Assembly: GCA_029204225.1 (NCBI GenBank)
Contig: CM055100.1
Span: 49,587,083 to 49,647,082, forward strand
Direction: 5' to 3'
Length of the DNA: 60,000 nt
Source: Diphasiastrum complanatum
Lineage: Eukaryota > Streptophyta > Lycopodiopsida > Lycopodiales > Lycopodiaceae
Below, in pieces: positions 45,101-56,026 of this stretch. A program made the translations under genes and the position numbers. Numbering within the stretch: position 1 is the first letter of the stretch; every line of letters begins with the position of its first letter. A model generated the notes under the pieces. The model was not told the DNA's origin, did no database searches, and saw only the letters and a program-made list of their open reading frames with translations.

Positions 45101-48100
45101 TATGATTGTAAATGATCATTATAGTCCATGCATGTTCTCATTTGTGTTAGGAATCTTGTGTATACTAAATTGAGAGTGGTTTCACAAGGAATGGGGGGTA
45201 AATCCAAAAGGCCCAAATCCGTTACTTTGATTGGTGGAGCCACTCCAAGAGGCCTTCTCCCCATTCACAAGGGGTGAGAGTTGCCCCTAGGCGGCACTGC
45301 AAGATGCCAACCTGGGATAACTCAACATACCAGGGGATTTGTGCACTCTCTATTGAAAGCTACTCGGGAGTACCTTGCCTCTTGGAGTATTGGGTGGCGA
45401 TGTCGCTTATTGGCACTTATTGGCCCGGGAGGGGGAGTAACGCCCTCTCCTGTGCCTATGCGACACATGGATCGGGTGCCCGGGCCCTCAAAATTTTCTT
45501 GGTGAGACGCTATCGTTGTTCCGGGCACCCGGCGTGTTGTAAAGCTACCTTTACAAGCTTTACTTCCGTCGCCATCGGCGCCAGCTATGTCCCCGGTGCC
45601 AGCAGCGCCCCTGCTGCTCCCGGCGCCACTGTGACCAGAATCCAGCCGACGCCAAGTTCCTATGGCTGAAAATCTTTGATCGGTTCTAGTGGAGTCCAGA
45701 GAGCTCAGATCGATGTGCAATCACCTCACACGATCTAAGCATGATTAAAGGAAGCCTGGGGATCAATAAAATCTAGTGAAATGTAACCTTCTCAGATTTA
45801 TCAATAAAGTGGCATTTTTCTCAAACTGACTCTGATTACCTTCTGGGTTTCAGTGTTCGGTAAAAGCGCCAGTTGTAAGGCCGCTTTCAAAATTTTTAAC
45901 TTGGCACATAGCTAAGGGTCGTATCCCGGGACGCCAGCGGTATGCCGTCGGGACCATTCGATCCGTGGCGCCAGCGGTATGCTGTCGGGACCATTTGGTC
46001 CAGAAACTGGTTGTTTCCATATCTGTCGCGGCTTGTGGTTCTGAGTGTTCCTTGCATGAACGTGAATGGGATAAGCTCTTGGGGAACGGGCTCTAACCTG
46101 TCGGCTGAGTTGGATGGCTTGCTTGGGTGGATGTTACCTGTTTATGGCTGTCCAGTCTGGCGTGGCGCCAGGTTGGCTTCCAGCGCTCGTGACGAAGCTT
46201 TCAGTTGGTTAAGTCTGATGTAAGTCAGACCGCTTGCTTGGAATGGATTTTACTCGTTTGTAACGAAGCTTCGAGTTGGTTAAGTTTGATGTATGTCGGG
46301 CGGCTTGCTTGGAGGGAAGTCACCTACATCGAGACCCCCGATTTGGCATGGCGCCAGGTTGGATCTCAATGTTGGTTTTTGGAACTTCAAGTTGGTTAAG
46401 TCTGATCGTTGTTGGCGAGTTGGCTGCTTGTATGTCAAGTGGGTTTGGATGGCAAGAGTTGAAGGCTGGGAAGCTAAGTCGTGGTTCCCGGCTCCCTTTG
46501 GGATGCCTGCGCTACATGTGGTATCAGAGCCGACTGGCTGGTCAGCTATGCGGATCTCACGGAAATGGCCACGGTTTGGGGTTCATCAAGACAACTTTTG
46601 TGGAAGGTGCTACCCACAGTGTAAGCACGGGTGCGTCCACGGTCGGGGTGGTCGGCAGAACGGGGGACTTGATGAGTCAAGGTGCTGCCCTTGAGGTGTA
46701 AGCATGGTCAGTTCTCGCGGTTCGGGCCTGGTGCTGTTTGCATGTAGGACAGATGAGGCAAAGTGCTGCCTAGGGAGGTGAAAGCACAGTCTGTACCTTG
46801 TGGGGTGCGGGGCGACATATTCGAACTATACGGGTTAACCATTGATACAGAGATGCTGCTCGAATTCGGGTGTAAAGCACGAGTGGTTAGCTGCCGGTGC
46901 GGGATAGCTGCCGATCGTTTAGCTATAAGGGCTATCGACCAAAAAGTGGTGGGGCGTGACTGAGGCAATGTGCTGCTTAATGGTGGAGGGGTGTCCTATG
47001 TGCGCTGATTCCGTGATCGATTTGTATGGGCGCGGCCAGGCAAAGGTCCGTTGGCAGGACCATCTCAAAGGGGGACCTTGTCTTTGTTACTTGTTAGTAA
47101 ACCTGCCTGAGTGTCTTACTTGTATGTATTCGTGGTAAGTCTTAGTACTCGTGCTTTGCCTGGTTCGCATGATTGCTTGTGATACAAGGAGCTGATGGCT
47201 CGAGAAGGAACCTTTTCTTTTGAAGGCTGATACCATCAAACAAAGAGGACTACAGAATCTGTGGGGCGGATTTGCAGTTCAAGTACTCGCATGTGAACGG
47301 CAACGAAACGACTCAATGTTTGCAAAGGATGGATGACTAGCTTGTTTCTTGGGTTAGTTTCATTTGCGACAACGCCCACCAGACGCAAGCAGGAAGTCAA
47401 AAGTTGGAAAGGGCAATTTCAGGGGAGATCTTCTGTGGAGCAGTTGGTCTTCATTTTGGGACGGCCACCTTCGGAACTGAAACTCACTGAGCATGGGTGA
47501 TATCCAGAATCTGTAGGGCAGATTTGCAGTTCAAGTACTCGCACGTGAACGGCAACGAAACGACTCAATGTTTGCAAAGGATGGATGGCTAGCCTGTTTC
47601 TTGGGTTAGTTTCATTTGCGACAACGCCCACCAGACGCAAGCAGGAAGTCAAAAGTTGGAAAGGGCAATTTCAAGGGAGATCTTCTATGGAGCAGTTGGT
47701 CTTCATTTTGGGACGGCCACCTTCGGAACTGAAACTCACTGAGCATGGGTGATATCCAGTATTAGTTGGGTTTTTCCTCAAAGGGGAAAGACTAGGATCC
47801 TCTTCAGAGATTGGCAACAAGTTGGATCGAGCCATAATCCTAGCAGATGGGAAGCAAAGTGTTGGAAAGGCTTTTTGTCCGAAGAACTCTACTCTAAGTC
47901 CGATCAACTGATTTCATAAGTGGAGGGGAACTATCACACACACCTCTCTCTTGGGGCAAATTTTGAATAAAAGTTGATCAAATGGGGGCAAATTCAAGGT
48001 GACCTAGCCATACTCACACGAGGAGACTGGCGAACTTTGGACCTAATAAGTTGACAAGTTTCTGTTGTGGAAAGGAAAGTTTGTTATAGGCTTTCTCTGG

Positions 48101-51100
48101 ACCAACAATGATGAGGAAACATATGAGTACGCTGGTTTGTGTTACGTGTAAGGCAGCTGATCAATGAAGGAACTGTGAAAGTTGAGTCTTGCATGAGAGA
48201 CTTGGTATTTCGAACGGACGCTAAGGGACAGTTCGCATTGAGATCGGACTAGTGCAAACTCTGGGTGCATGTGTCTGATTCAAAGAGAGCTACTTGAAGC
48301 CAAGCTCGATGTACACTTCTTGTTTTGACTGTGACGCAACTGACCAGTGATGGAATTGTGAAAGTCAAGTTTTGCGCGACGGACATGGTGCTTCAAACAA
48401 ACGCGAAGAGATAGTTCGGATGCGGATCAAACTGGTGCGTTTGGCTTTCCACAAGGTCAATGGTTACATTTGGGCTGATTCAAAGAGCTACTTCAAGCTA
48501 AGTGAGAGGTGCATTGCGGAGTACTCAATCCTTGCCTACCTTAAAGAGCCAAGATGGAAAAGTATCAAGATCAGGCTGGGACAAGGAGAGAAATCAAGGT
48601 GCAGAAGCAACAAGGCACGGAGTGGACCATAAAGTGGGCAATCAAACGATAAATCCTTTGGCTCAGGGAGCCCTGATACCTGTGCGGAACTGAACAAATC
48701 CGGAGCTCAGGGAGCTCAACACAAAGTGCATCAAGGACAAATCAGGAGCTCAAAGGAGTTCCAAAGTCGAAAGTCAGAAGCGACAGGGGCGAACATTTCA
48801 AAGAAAGGCCTCTGTCACCAGTTAATAAGGTTTTTGGGTTTTACGAAAGCGATATCAAATCTACGCTTTTCCCAGACAAAGATATATTTTCAAGTTATGT
48901 AATCTTTCAGTACAAAGAGCCGAGCCTCCGACTTGTGGTGTGCCAGCTTCAATGTTAATAAAAAGTGACCAATAAATTGAGTACTGTGCCAAGTAGCTTA
49001 AATGTATAGTTATTTTAATTGGGAGACACCTTTACTTTAATCTGACATCTGATGAGGACATCAGATTTTATAAAGGTGGGGTGGATGTTGTAAAGCTACC
49101 TTTACAAGCTTTACTTCCGGCGCCATCGGCTCCAGCTATGTCCCCGGCGCCAGCAGCGCCCCTGCTGCTCCCGGCGCCACTGTGACCAGAATCCAGCCGG
49201 CGCTAAGTTCCTATGGCTGAAAATCTTTGATCGGTTCTAGCGGAGTCCAGAGAGCTCAGATCGATGTGCAATCACCTCACATGATCTAAGCATGACTAAA
49301 GGAAGCCTGGGGATCAATAAAATCTAGAGAGAGAAAATGACTTTCTAGAAAGAGAAAATCCTAGAGAGAGAAAAACGTGCTTTACCAGCTTGGGTAGAGT
49401 GCTTGGTATGAGGGGGGGTGCCGAATCACACCAATACTATAGGGGAGTGCGGGTTGCGACTCAGGGCGAGCTCCAACCAAGTCTTAGCCTCCCTTGCTGG
49501 AATGTTGTCATGGCTCTCGCCTTGGCATGCTAGCGCCCCGGAGACTAGGGTCGGTCACACACTTGAAATGTAACCTTCTCAGATTTATCAATAAAGTGGC
49601 ATTTTCCTCAAACTGACTCTGATTACCTTCTGGGTTTCAGTGTTCGGTAAAAGCGCCAGTTGTAAGGCCGCTTTCAAAATTTTTAACTTGGCACATAGCT
49701 GAGGGTCGTATCCCGGGACGCCAGCGGTATGCCGTCGGGACCATTCGGTCCGTGGCGCCAGCGGTATGCTGTCGGGACCATTTGGTCCAGGAACTGGTTG
49801 TTTCCATATCTGTCGCGGCTTGTGGTTCTGAGTGTTCCTTGCATGAATGTGAATGGGTTAAGCTCTTGGGGAACGGGCTCTAACCTGTCGGCTGAGTTGG
49901 ATGGCTTGCTTGGGTGGATGTTACGTGTTTATGGCTGTCCAGTCTGGCGTGGCGCCAGGTTGGCTTCCAGCGCTCGTGACGAAGCTTTCAGTTGGTTAAG
50001 TCTGATGTAAGTCAGATCGCTTGCTTGGAATGGATGTTACTCGTTTGTAACGAAGCTTCGAGTTGGTTAAGTTTGATGTATGTCGGGCGGCTTGCTTGGA
50101 GGGAAGTCACCCACATCGGGACCCCCGATCTGGCATGGCGCCAGGTTGGATCTCAATGTTGGTTTTCGGAACTTCAAGTTGGTTAAGTCTGATCGTTGTT
50201 GGCGAGTTGGTTGCTTGTATGTCAAGTGGGTTTGGATGGCAAGAGTTGAAGGCTGGGAAGCTAAGTCGTGGTTCCCGGCTCCCTTTGGGATGCCTGCGCT
50301 ACACGGCGCCAGCGTCTCGCGGTTCGGGGCACCCTGCCCTGGCGCCGGGCAGGGCGAAGGTTGGCGCTGCACGGGCAGGCAGGGGGGCGAGCGTAGGCCC
50401 AGGGTGGTGCCGGGCAGGTAGGCTGGGGCGCCGGGCAGACGCGGCGCCATGTGGGCGCTGGGCAGCTGGAGCCCAAAATTTTCCAGAGAACCGGGCGTGA
50501 CTGGCGTGGCCCCGAGCACGCAAACATGGTAGTAATGAACAATCTCTGTAATATATACAGAAGTTGCTCAGTCCATAGGAAACTTATGGGACAAAGCTGA
50601 GCTTTGCAGGACGGTGTGTAGGTGCCTGGCAGGGGGGCAGATGGTGGGGATAGGGTGGGGACACGCGGTTGTGATGCATTGGGGCGGGCGTCATCGTATG
50701 CGTCCCAATAAGAGACGAGGATTGGGTGGTAAGTGGTGGGCCCTTCTCTCCCCTCCAATAAAAAAACATAAAAACTTATTTAATTTAAATTTAGACAATA
50801 AATGCTTTGCCTTCCAAATGGGCTTTCACACGAAACTACCTATCATAACATGGGCTTTCACCAAAATTTGGTCTCATTTGCATAAGCAAATCGATTGAAC
50901 GGTTAATCAGAGTCCTTGATAGTCGTTTTGGTAATACCTGAAATTAGGAAACAAGAGGAGGCACTCTACAATCATGCCAATGATAACTAAATGACATAGT
51001 AAGAATACATGAGTTCTTTATAATATTCATTGAACATGCGGCAGTGCTTACTCTTGATTAAGCTAGCTAATGAGGATTGCTGACCAATACTCATCAAATG

Positions 51101-51687
51101 AGTTTGGTTGGCTACTGGCTGAGATTCTGATTGCTACTCCAGATAATCAGGCGTGAAACTTAACTACAGGAAATTTTACCAAATTTAAAAAGAAGCAAGG
51201 CCTCTCAAAAGTTAAAACGCAAACAAGGAAAAATGCTAACACAATCTAGGTCTAGAAAAATGAATCGGTGTAATCTCAATAAGGAGTTGCATATATATAG
51301 TTCAAAAAGGCTTGTAGTCAAGATGTAAGAAGCTCAGCAAACTTATTTATTTGTCTACCTTTCTTTCACTGAAATTTTCCGACTTAAACAAAGAGAAGGA
51401 TGTGAGCTGACCTGCAAGCGGATTTTTTCTTTATTGCAGTTTGTATCTTTGACAAGTTCATCGACAGCCTGACTCAATTTAGCCGGGTTTCTAGCCGAGA
51501 TGGTCACAAAAGCCCCCTCCAACAGAGCTTGCTTTGCTGTAGCTAAGCCAATTCCACTAGATGCACCTGTAATGAATATATGTTTTTGATCTAATGTCAT
51601 AATGACACGATTTTTTTTTGCCGAGAAGATGCGTACCAAAAGCAAGCCCGCCAAAGCAGCTCCTATGCATGTGACTATAACTGCCAT
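41614..51687 (-). CDS. Membrane-anchored short-chain dehydrogenase, 3-ketodihydrosphingosine reductase-like, four exons, 334 aa
   Basis: The exons on the minus strand are 51687-51412, 43003-42740, 42501-42354 and 41930-41614. Together they give 1005 nt including TGA with exact GT-AG joins, and the frame is kept throughout. Residues 3-21 (VIVTCIGAALAGLLLVRIF) form a membrane anchor. The Rossmann motif TGASSGIG is at 40-47 and CNAG at 120-123. The catalytic residues are Ser176, Tyr189 and Lys193 (YTATK), with the usual 13-residue Ser-Tyr spacing. The C-terminal part has hydrophobic helices (FLVSSSSIFPYLVTLSRGFL, LLEAVGFFPLRLLSFM) like the ER-bound KDSR/TSC10 family. Those enzymes reduce 3-ketosphinganine with NADPH in sphingolipid synthesis. 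The family-typical PDTDTPG loop is replaced by CPGFVKTALLDD, so the exact substrate is uncertain. An acceptor-like CACAG at about 51723 suggests a separate 5' UTR exon upstream. Confidence 0.88.
42043..42105. repeat. Compound (TG)n(AG)n microsatellite in the last intron of the dehydrogenase gene
   Basis: About 20 TG units followed by about 12 GA units lie between exons 3 and 4. Confidence 0.95.
43640..44110 (+). pseudogene. Copia gag relic in intron 1 of the dehydrogenase gene
   Basis: The plus-strand frame from 43670 reads VFVLLASMLKTCDQTVASIA and VNFTLADVTVASIQEETRRK. After a stop it continues with KKWNNDKVVSNESKRVSFYC, a decayed CCHC zinc knuckle, and NKLVKDVKKSKENS. It is antisense to the host gene. 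Sequence from about 44297 (ATGTTAAAATAAATGG) has LTR-like features but no second copy is visible. It is too broken to be functional. Confidence 0.68.
44111..45534. other. Intron 1 DNA left of the non-coding LTR element
   Basis: It is AT-rich up to about 45180, then GC-rich. An 11-bp inverted repeat (CGGGTGCCCGG at 45473-45483 and CCGGGCACCCG at 45521-45531) ends three bases before the LTR element. No gene is seen. Confidence 0.5.
45535..46516 (+). repeat. 5' LTR of the non-coding element (982 bp)
   Basis: It carries a 37-bp tandem duplication (45931 and 45968, CGCCAGCGGTATGC). It also has three diverged copies of a GAAGCTT..AGTTGGTTAAGTYTGAT unit at 46194, 46265 and 46382. The first of these includes the 72-bp box shared with CopG (46174-46245). 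Compared with the 3' LTR it lacks 236 bp and differs at roughly two dozen positions, mostly transitions. Confidence 0.93.
46519..46530 (+). other. Primer-binding site of the non-coding element
   Basis: TGGTATCAGAGC, two bases after the LTR end; the same site as in CopA, CopB and CopG. Confidence 0.92.
46600..46990 (+). repeat. Short diverged repeats after the primer-binding site
   Basis: The pattern GTGCTGCC-(8 to 10 bases)-GTGTAAGCACGG or a variant occurs near 46604, 46681, 46768 and, weaker, 46969. The copies are imperfect; spacing is about 80-90 bp for the first three. Confidence 0.5.
47253..47756 (+). repeat. 252-bp direct tandem duplication inside the non-coding element
   Basis: Unit 1 is 47253-47504 and unit 2 is 47505-47756. 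They abut exactly, with about seven differences (about 97% identical). Unit 2 is followed by CAG, the first bases of the unit. Confidence 0.95.
48151..48500 (+). repeat. Older, diverged duplication inside the non-coding element
   Basis: CAGCTGATCAATGAAGGAAC near 48153 matches CAACTGACCAGTGATGGAAT near 48338, and GATTCAAAGAGAGCTACTT matches GATTCAAAGAGCTACTT, so a unit of about 187-200 bp is repeated with many differences. Confidence 0.6.
49086..50303 (+). repeat. 3' LTR of the non-coding element (1218 bp)
   Basis: It is the same as the 5' LTR except for a 236-bp segment at 49328-49563 absent from the 5' copy and scattered substitutions. It is flanked by the CGGCG duplication on the right. 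Confidence 0.93.
50304..50520. other. GC-rich segment right of the non-coding element
   Basis: This is strongly GC-rich with many GGCGCC and CCGGGCAG words, unlike the rest of the intron. It is the continuation of the GC-rich target sequence left of the element. No gene was recognised. An open frame across it on the minus strand is likely a composition effect. Confidence 0.5.
50521..51411. other. Rest of intron 1 up to exon 1 of the dehydrogenase gene
   Basis: AT-rich intron sequence with nothing recognised. Confidence 0.6.
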
Positions 51688-53252
51688 CCTAAAATCTTCG
51701 CCCGGTACCGCACAATAACCTGTGATAATCACAATCCGTAACAACTCAGATACATGATATCTTTTGCGGGTAAAACGTAGACAAGAGGTTACAGCAAAAC
51801 TGCTAATATATTATATGCAGCCTCTGAAGAGCTCACAACCTTCGCACTCCGCATTTGAGACAAAGAATCAGGTTAAGGTTTGCATATTAAAACTTTTGAT
51901 CAATTGAACATAATATCTCGTTACTATATTTCAATTATTTTCATATAATCACTAGCTCACTCGATCTTTAAATGGCGTTAGAACACTTCGAAACTATCAT
52001 ATTGAGTTTTAATCGATGAACCTTAATATCGTGTTACTGTACTCTGTTGCATAGGATAAGAGTGCTAGTTATAAACTTGAAGACACTCATTCATTCACCT
52101 CATTTGTGAAACTGTCCCATTCCACCCTTTGACACTCGAGAAATTGAGATGATGAAATGGCAAAATCAAAAGTGAAGAAGCAAAGAATCACACAATGCTT
52201 ACGTATTACGCAAATACCAGCAGAAGACTGCTGTAGTGGTCGAGAATCTGACAGCCGCTCTTTGGTAACTGGTAAATAAATCCGCAAGGTTAGGAATGCG
52301 TTCGAACTTCCAACTGTAACTTCTCAATGGCAAATCGATCTACGACGAGCAAAAAAATCCAAACCATAGAAGAAAACTCACCGGATGCTCTCGTATCGTA
52401 CAGTTACCACTACAAGTCTAATGATGCAGCTGCTGAGAATCAGACACGCACTCGCTGTTAAATCTGCACACCGAGAACTGCATTCCAAGGAAAAATTAGA
52501 ATTGCTGACAAATCGAGTTACAAGGAATATAACAAGAGCTGTGAGAAATGATGTCGAAGACAAACTTATATCTGACAACAGATCCATCGACAACCGAGGA
52601 AAATAAAAGCTCTGACACATGCATTTCACCAAAAATTTATCATCCGTGGGCCATGCCAATCGCCAAATCGCTGGACGTCTGCTGACAAATGCCTTCCACC
52701 ATATAAACTTATTATTGATATGAAATCTATCGCGACGAGCGATCTGATCATATTCGCCGACCACCTCCTTTTGCCATTGTGGACGCCTGGAGTTCGAATC
52801 CCTTCAGCTACGTTCAGTGGCAGAAACGGAAAAAGGTCCGAAAGAGCGTGTTTAGTTGGTGAAGCACGGAATGGGAGTGACGCTCCTACTTCCATATGGC
52901 GGTGAACCGTGATGCATGGGAGGAGCCTGCCCAACCCCAAACCCCACCCCCACCCCCACCCCCAACCCCGCACAAGAGTTCTCGCAAAAAATTTACAAAG
53001 CCTTACGAGCTCGTTTTTTAAATTATATATTCACCTACCAAATTAATAACTGTAGTTTCTTGAAAACTACTAATTTAAAGGGCTAATACTTTTTTAACCT
53101 GCTATAAAAAAACTTGCAGTTTTTAATCTCCTGAAAAAGAGCATTAGCTCTACAAGCTACAACTAAGCAGGGGCCTCAATGCATCCTTCAGCCTTCAGCA
53201 GCAGCCTACAGCCTTTAGCGGGCCACGACCCTTCAGTGACCGCTTCAGCCTT

Positions 53253-53300
<48 letters not shown>

Positions 53301-53467
53301 CCATGACTGCTGAAACATTGTGATTTAACTGTTCAAACTAGGACCAATAGGTTTTTTTTAGCCCAACTTTGAAACAAACCTACAAATTTGATGATGAAAA
53401 AATCCAATACAGATTTGAAGTAGACATTCGAATCTGCTGAGTTTGGAATAAAACCATTCTCAATAAG
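51688..53467. other. Upstream region of the dehydrogenase gene
   Basis: It presumably contains the promoter and one or more 5' UTR exons, whose limits cannot be fixed from sequence alone. Open frames at 52385-52606 and on the minus strand at 52378-52764 show no known domain. A (CT)n run of about 20 units is at 53261-53298. Confidence 0.45.
52930..52971 (-). promoter_or_regulatory. G-quadruplex-prone tract upstream of the dehydrogenase gene
   Basis: On the minus strand, the sense strand of the gene, about seven runs of three to five G are separated by one to three bases. The core is three repeats of GGGGGT. It lies about 1.25 kb upstream of the start codon, so it may be in the promoter or in a spliced 5' UTR exon. 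The motif is visible; folding and function are inferred. Confidence 0.6.
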
Positions 53468-53625
53468 AAATACATTTATTTTCCGGAAGCAGGCTCTGGG
53501 TAACTGTTTCAGCCCATAGAGTGCCTAACAAGGTGTTGCTCACCTCTCAATTCGTATCATTTTGGCCGTGACATAAAAATTTCCTCTTCAATGTTCCCGT
53601 TGAGGAAAACTTCTACTTTTTTGAA
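53468..53625 (-). pseudogene. Copia reverse transcriptase scrap
   Basis: Minus-strand translation gives KVEVFLNGNIEEEIFMSRPK, the AFLNG...EEIYM block of Copia RT. In another frame it continues HSMGLKQLPRACFRKINVFL, the LYGLKQxPRxWY block. A stop at 53557-53559 and a frameshift separate them. Nothing else of the element is visible. Confidence 0.78.
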
Positions 53626-55971
53626 TATAGTGCTTGTGGATCCGATTTTGAGCTTGAGGAGGAAGCTGATCTTCTGGTTTCTTCTTGTAGAAGTAATGAG
53701 ATTACTCTTGATAAAGTTAGATGCTCCTGGATCGAAATTGCCATGTGACCCAATTTTCATAGGCTTTAGGCAGACTCGATAATAGAGTCATAATAGTATC
53801 AAAGTCTTGTATTTATTTAAAAATTTCTATAGCAACTCTTGTATGCACAATATGGCAAGAGAAAAGACTCAACTGGGTTTTCAAACTCATGAACTAATTT
53901 TCTAAGAGAAGAATTGGAAATTCTCCCAAATATGCCTCTTCGTTCATTGGAGCCTTGTTATTTTCAAAGGCATTTGAATATTTTCGCCATTTAATGCTCT
54001 TCTATGATAAATAGAAATCCCCCATGCAAATCCTTCATTAACAAACTTAGGCATGGTGTCATGAAAAAAAATCATGTGAAAATCCTTTACAATATATGCT
54101 TCTTGGTTTCCAAGGGGAGGCTCTAACTTGGGACAAAAAAAACTTTGGATGCCAAGCTTACCAATGGAGCCAACCCCGTTAGGTACAATATATGGAAGAG
54201 GCATAGTCTCAAGAAAATTTTGATACTATTAAGATAGATTTATAGCCAACGTACTTTATTTCATTGGTTGACTTTTACATGTTGTAGTGAATGACAACAT
54301 TTAAACTTAAGGATTTTAACTTGCAAAAGTCTTGAGTTGTAGGAATTTGAAAGCAACAACTAGTAAATACAACATGCTTCCAAAACTGGAGGATTCTAGA
54401 GAGAGTCTCCAAGAAGGTTTTTGAGCATTGCCATGTGGTGCAGCAATAAATTTCTAGAGAACCTATCTAAGTTGGTGGAAAAGTTTGAAAACTTGGGTTA
54501 ATGCGTTGCCCTGCAAAGTCAAGACTATGTGTAAGTTTGTCAAAATGTTTGAAGGCTCACTTTAATAAGTGAGGGAGACAAGGTAGGTAAAGAGTGATAA
54601 TGGGACATGCATGCAAATTAAAAGCACAATGAATATTGTGAATATTAGATATGTGAAGCCTTATAAATGCATATAGTCACTATCGTAGCATTATTACAAG
54701 GAAGACAATCTTCAAGAACATGAGTAGAAGAAACCAAAAGTAGGACTTGAGCTTGAGCCTTTGTTGCTGTACAATAACGACATTTGGGAGCAGTCATAGT
54801 CCTTAATCATGACTTTACAAGGTTCAATTGAAATGTACACTAATTCTCTCTCTTGAAAAGATTAACCTTAAATTAAGAACTTTTTACAAAGTATCAAAAA
54901 AAAAAAGTTGCTCAAAATGAGAAAAAACTATTTGCCTCTTAAAAAATAAAGGGACAGATGAAAAAATCGCTTGATCTAAAACTTTTGTGATTTATGCCCA
55001 TGCCAAGAGTGACAACTCTAAGCATCACCATATGTTATAAGCAAAAGAGTCTATAAAAGCAAAATCATCGACTAGAAGGCTAGAATGACAAAAGTTCTTA
55101 AACTTAGCATAAAAACTAGCTATAAACAAATTAGAGATAGATCCCAAAGAGGCAAATGGAAAGCAAAGAAAAGGTGAATCACATTGTCGTAGATCATTAA
55201 TTATAACATGGATATCACAATATAGTCCTACAGAGCAAATAACATTCACAAAGTCATGTATCTACACTACCATACTAGCTTGCAAAGGAAAGAGACAATA
55301 ATGTTGTTTGAAACACTATTCTACTCTCTATCTTCTACAAAGTTAAGAATGAAGAAAGCTTGAATGCTTTAAAAGTGCAGAGCTTGATAAGATATAGCCA
55401 AGAGAAACTTGTACAAAAGGTTGAGGCCTTTTAACTACTTGCAAAGAAAAAGAGAATAATGCATTTGACATGTGTTACAACGAGCTCATAAGCGAATACA
55501 TTGCTATCGCAGACATAGAGTAGTTACAACCACAAGTAGATAGCTTGTAAAAAGGATGAAACCAGACGACATAGCCTACATGGAGTGTCGAATACTAAAC
55601 CACTGGCTTTGATACAATGTCAAAAATTGAGTGTTGGATCAAAATCAGAGTGTGTTTACATCAAATGATCTGATGGATGTCCAAAAACAAATCTGGGTCA
55701 ACTCACTAAAGATAGAAACTCGAGCTACTGGCAACGAAAGTTGGAAATGCGAGCTGTGGCTGTGGATCTATACGGAGTCAGATAGCAGTAGTATACAAGA
55801 TGAAATTAGTCAGTAAACTATTGCAAGAACATAATAGAACTAAAGACAAAATTGCCCGCTTAATTAAGAAAAATGATCTGATTAGATCAGAGTACACTGA
55901 GCAACGTGAAGCGCGCGAGTATGTGAGCACTATGTAAAATGCTCCACTTGCTAACTCGTTGAATGATTGAA

Positions 55972-56026
<55 letters not shown>

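Larger units (their letters stand above)
45535..50303 (+). mobile_element. Non-autonomous LTR retrotransposon (LARD-like), complete, 4769 bp
   Basis: The 5' LTR is 45535-46516 and the 3' LTR 49086-50303, both starting TGTTGTAAAGC and ending TGCGCTACA. The primer-binding site TGGTATCAGAGC is at 46519-46530, two bases after the LTR. A purine-rich tract (AAAGGTGGGGTGGA) precedes the 3' LTR. A perfect 5-bp target-site duplication, CGGCG, lies at 45530-45534 and 50304-50308. The 2569-bp interior has no gag, protease, integrase or RT similarity on either strand; its open frames are short. It would need proteins from another element, and the iMet-type primer site points to a Copia helper. It lies in intron 1 of the dehydrogenase gene, in the opposite orientation. 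Confidence 0.93.

Noticed and set aside
47419-47907. Two similar minus-strand open frames sharing a C-terminal sequence
   Set aside because: The similarity is due to the 252-bp DNA duplication; there is no domain and no support for coding.
50067-50758. Long Pro/Ala/Arg-rich minus-strand open frames
   Set aside because: They span the LTR end and a GC-rich segment; the composition explains the lack of stops.
52740-52830. GAGTTCGAATCCCTTC looked like the T-arm of a tRNA
   Set aside because: The T-stem does not pair well and no D-arm or anticodon arm with correct spacing is present upstream, so no tRNA gene or SINE is called.
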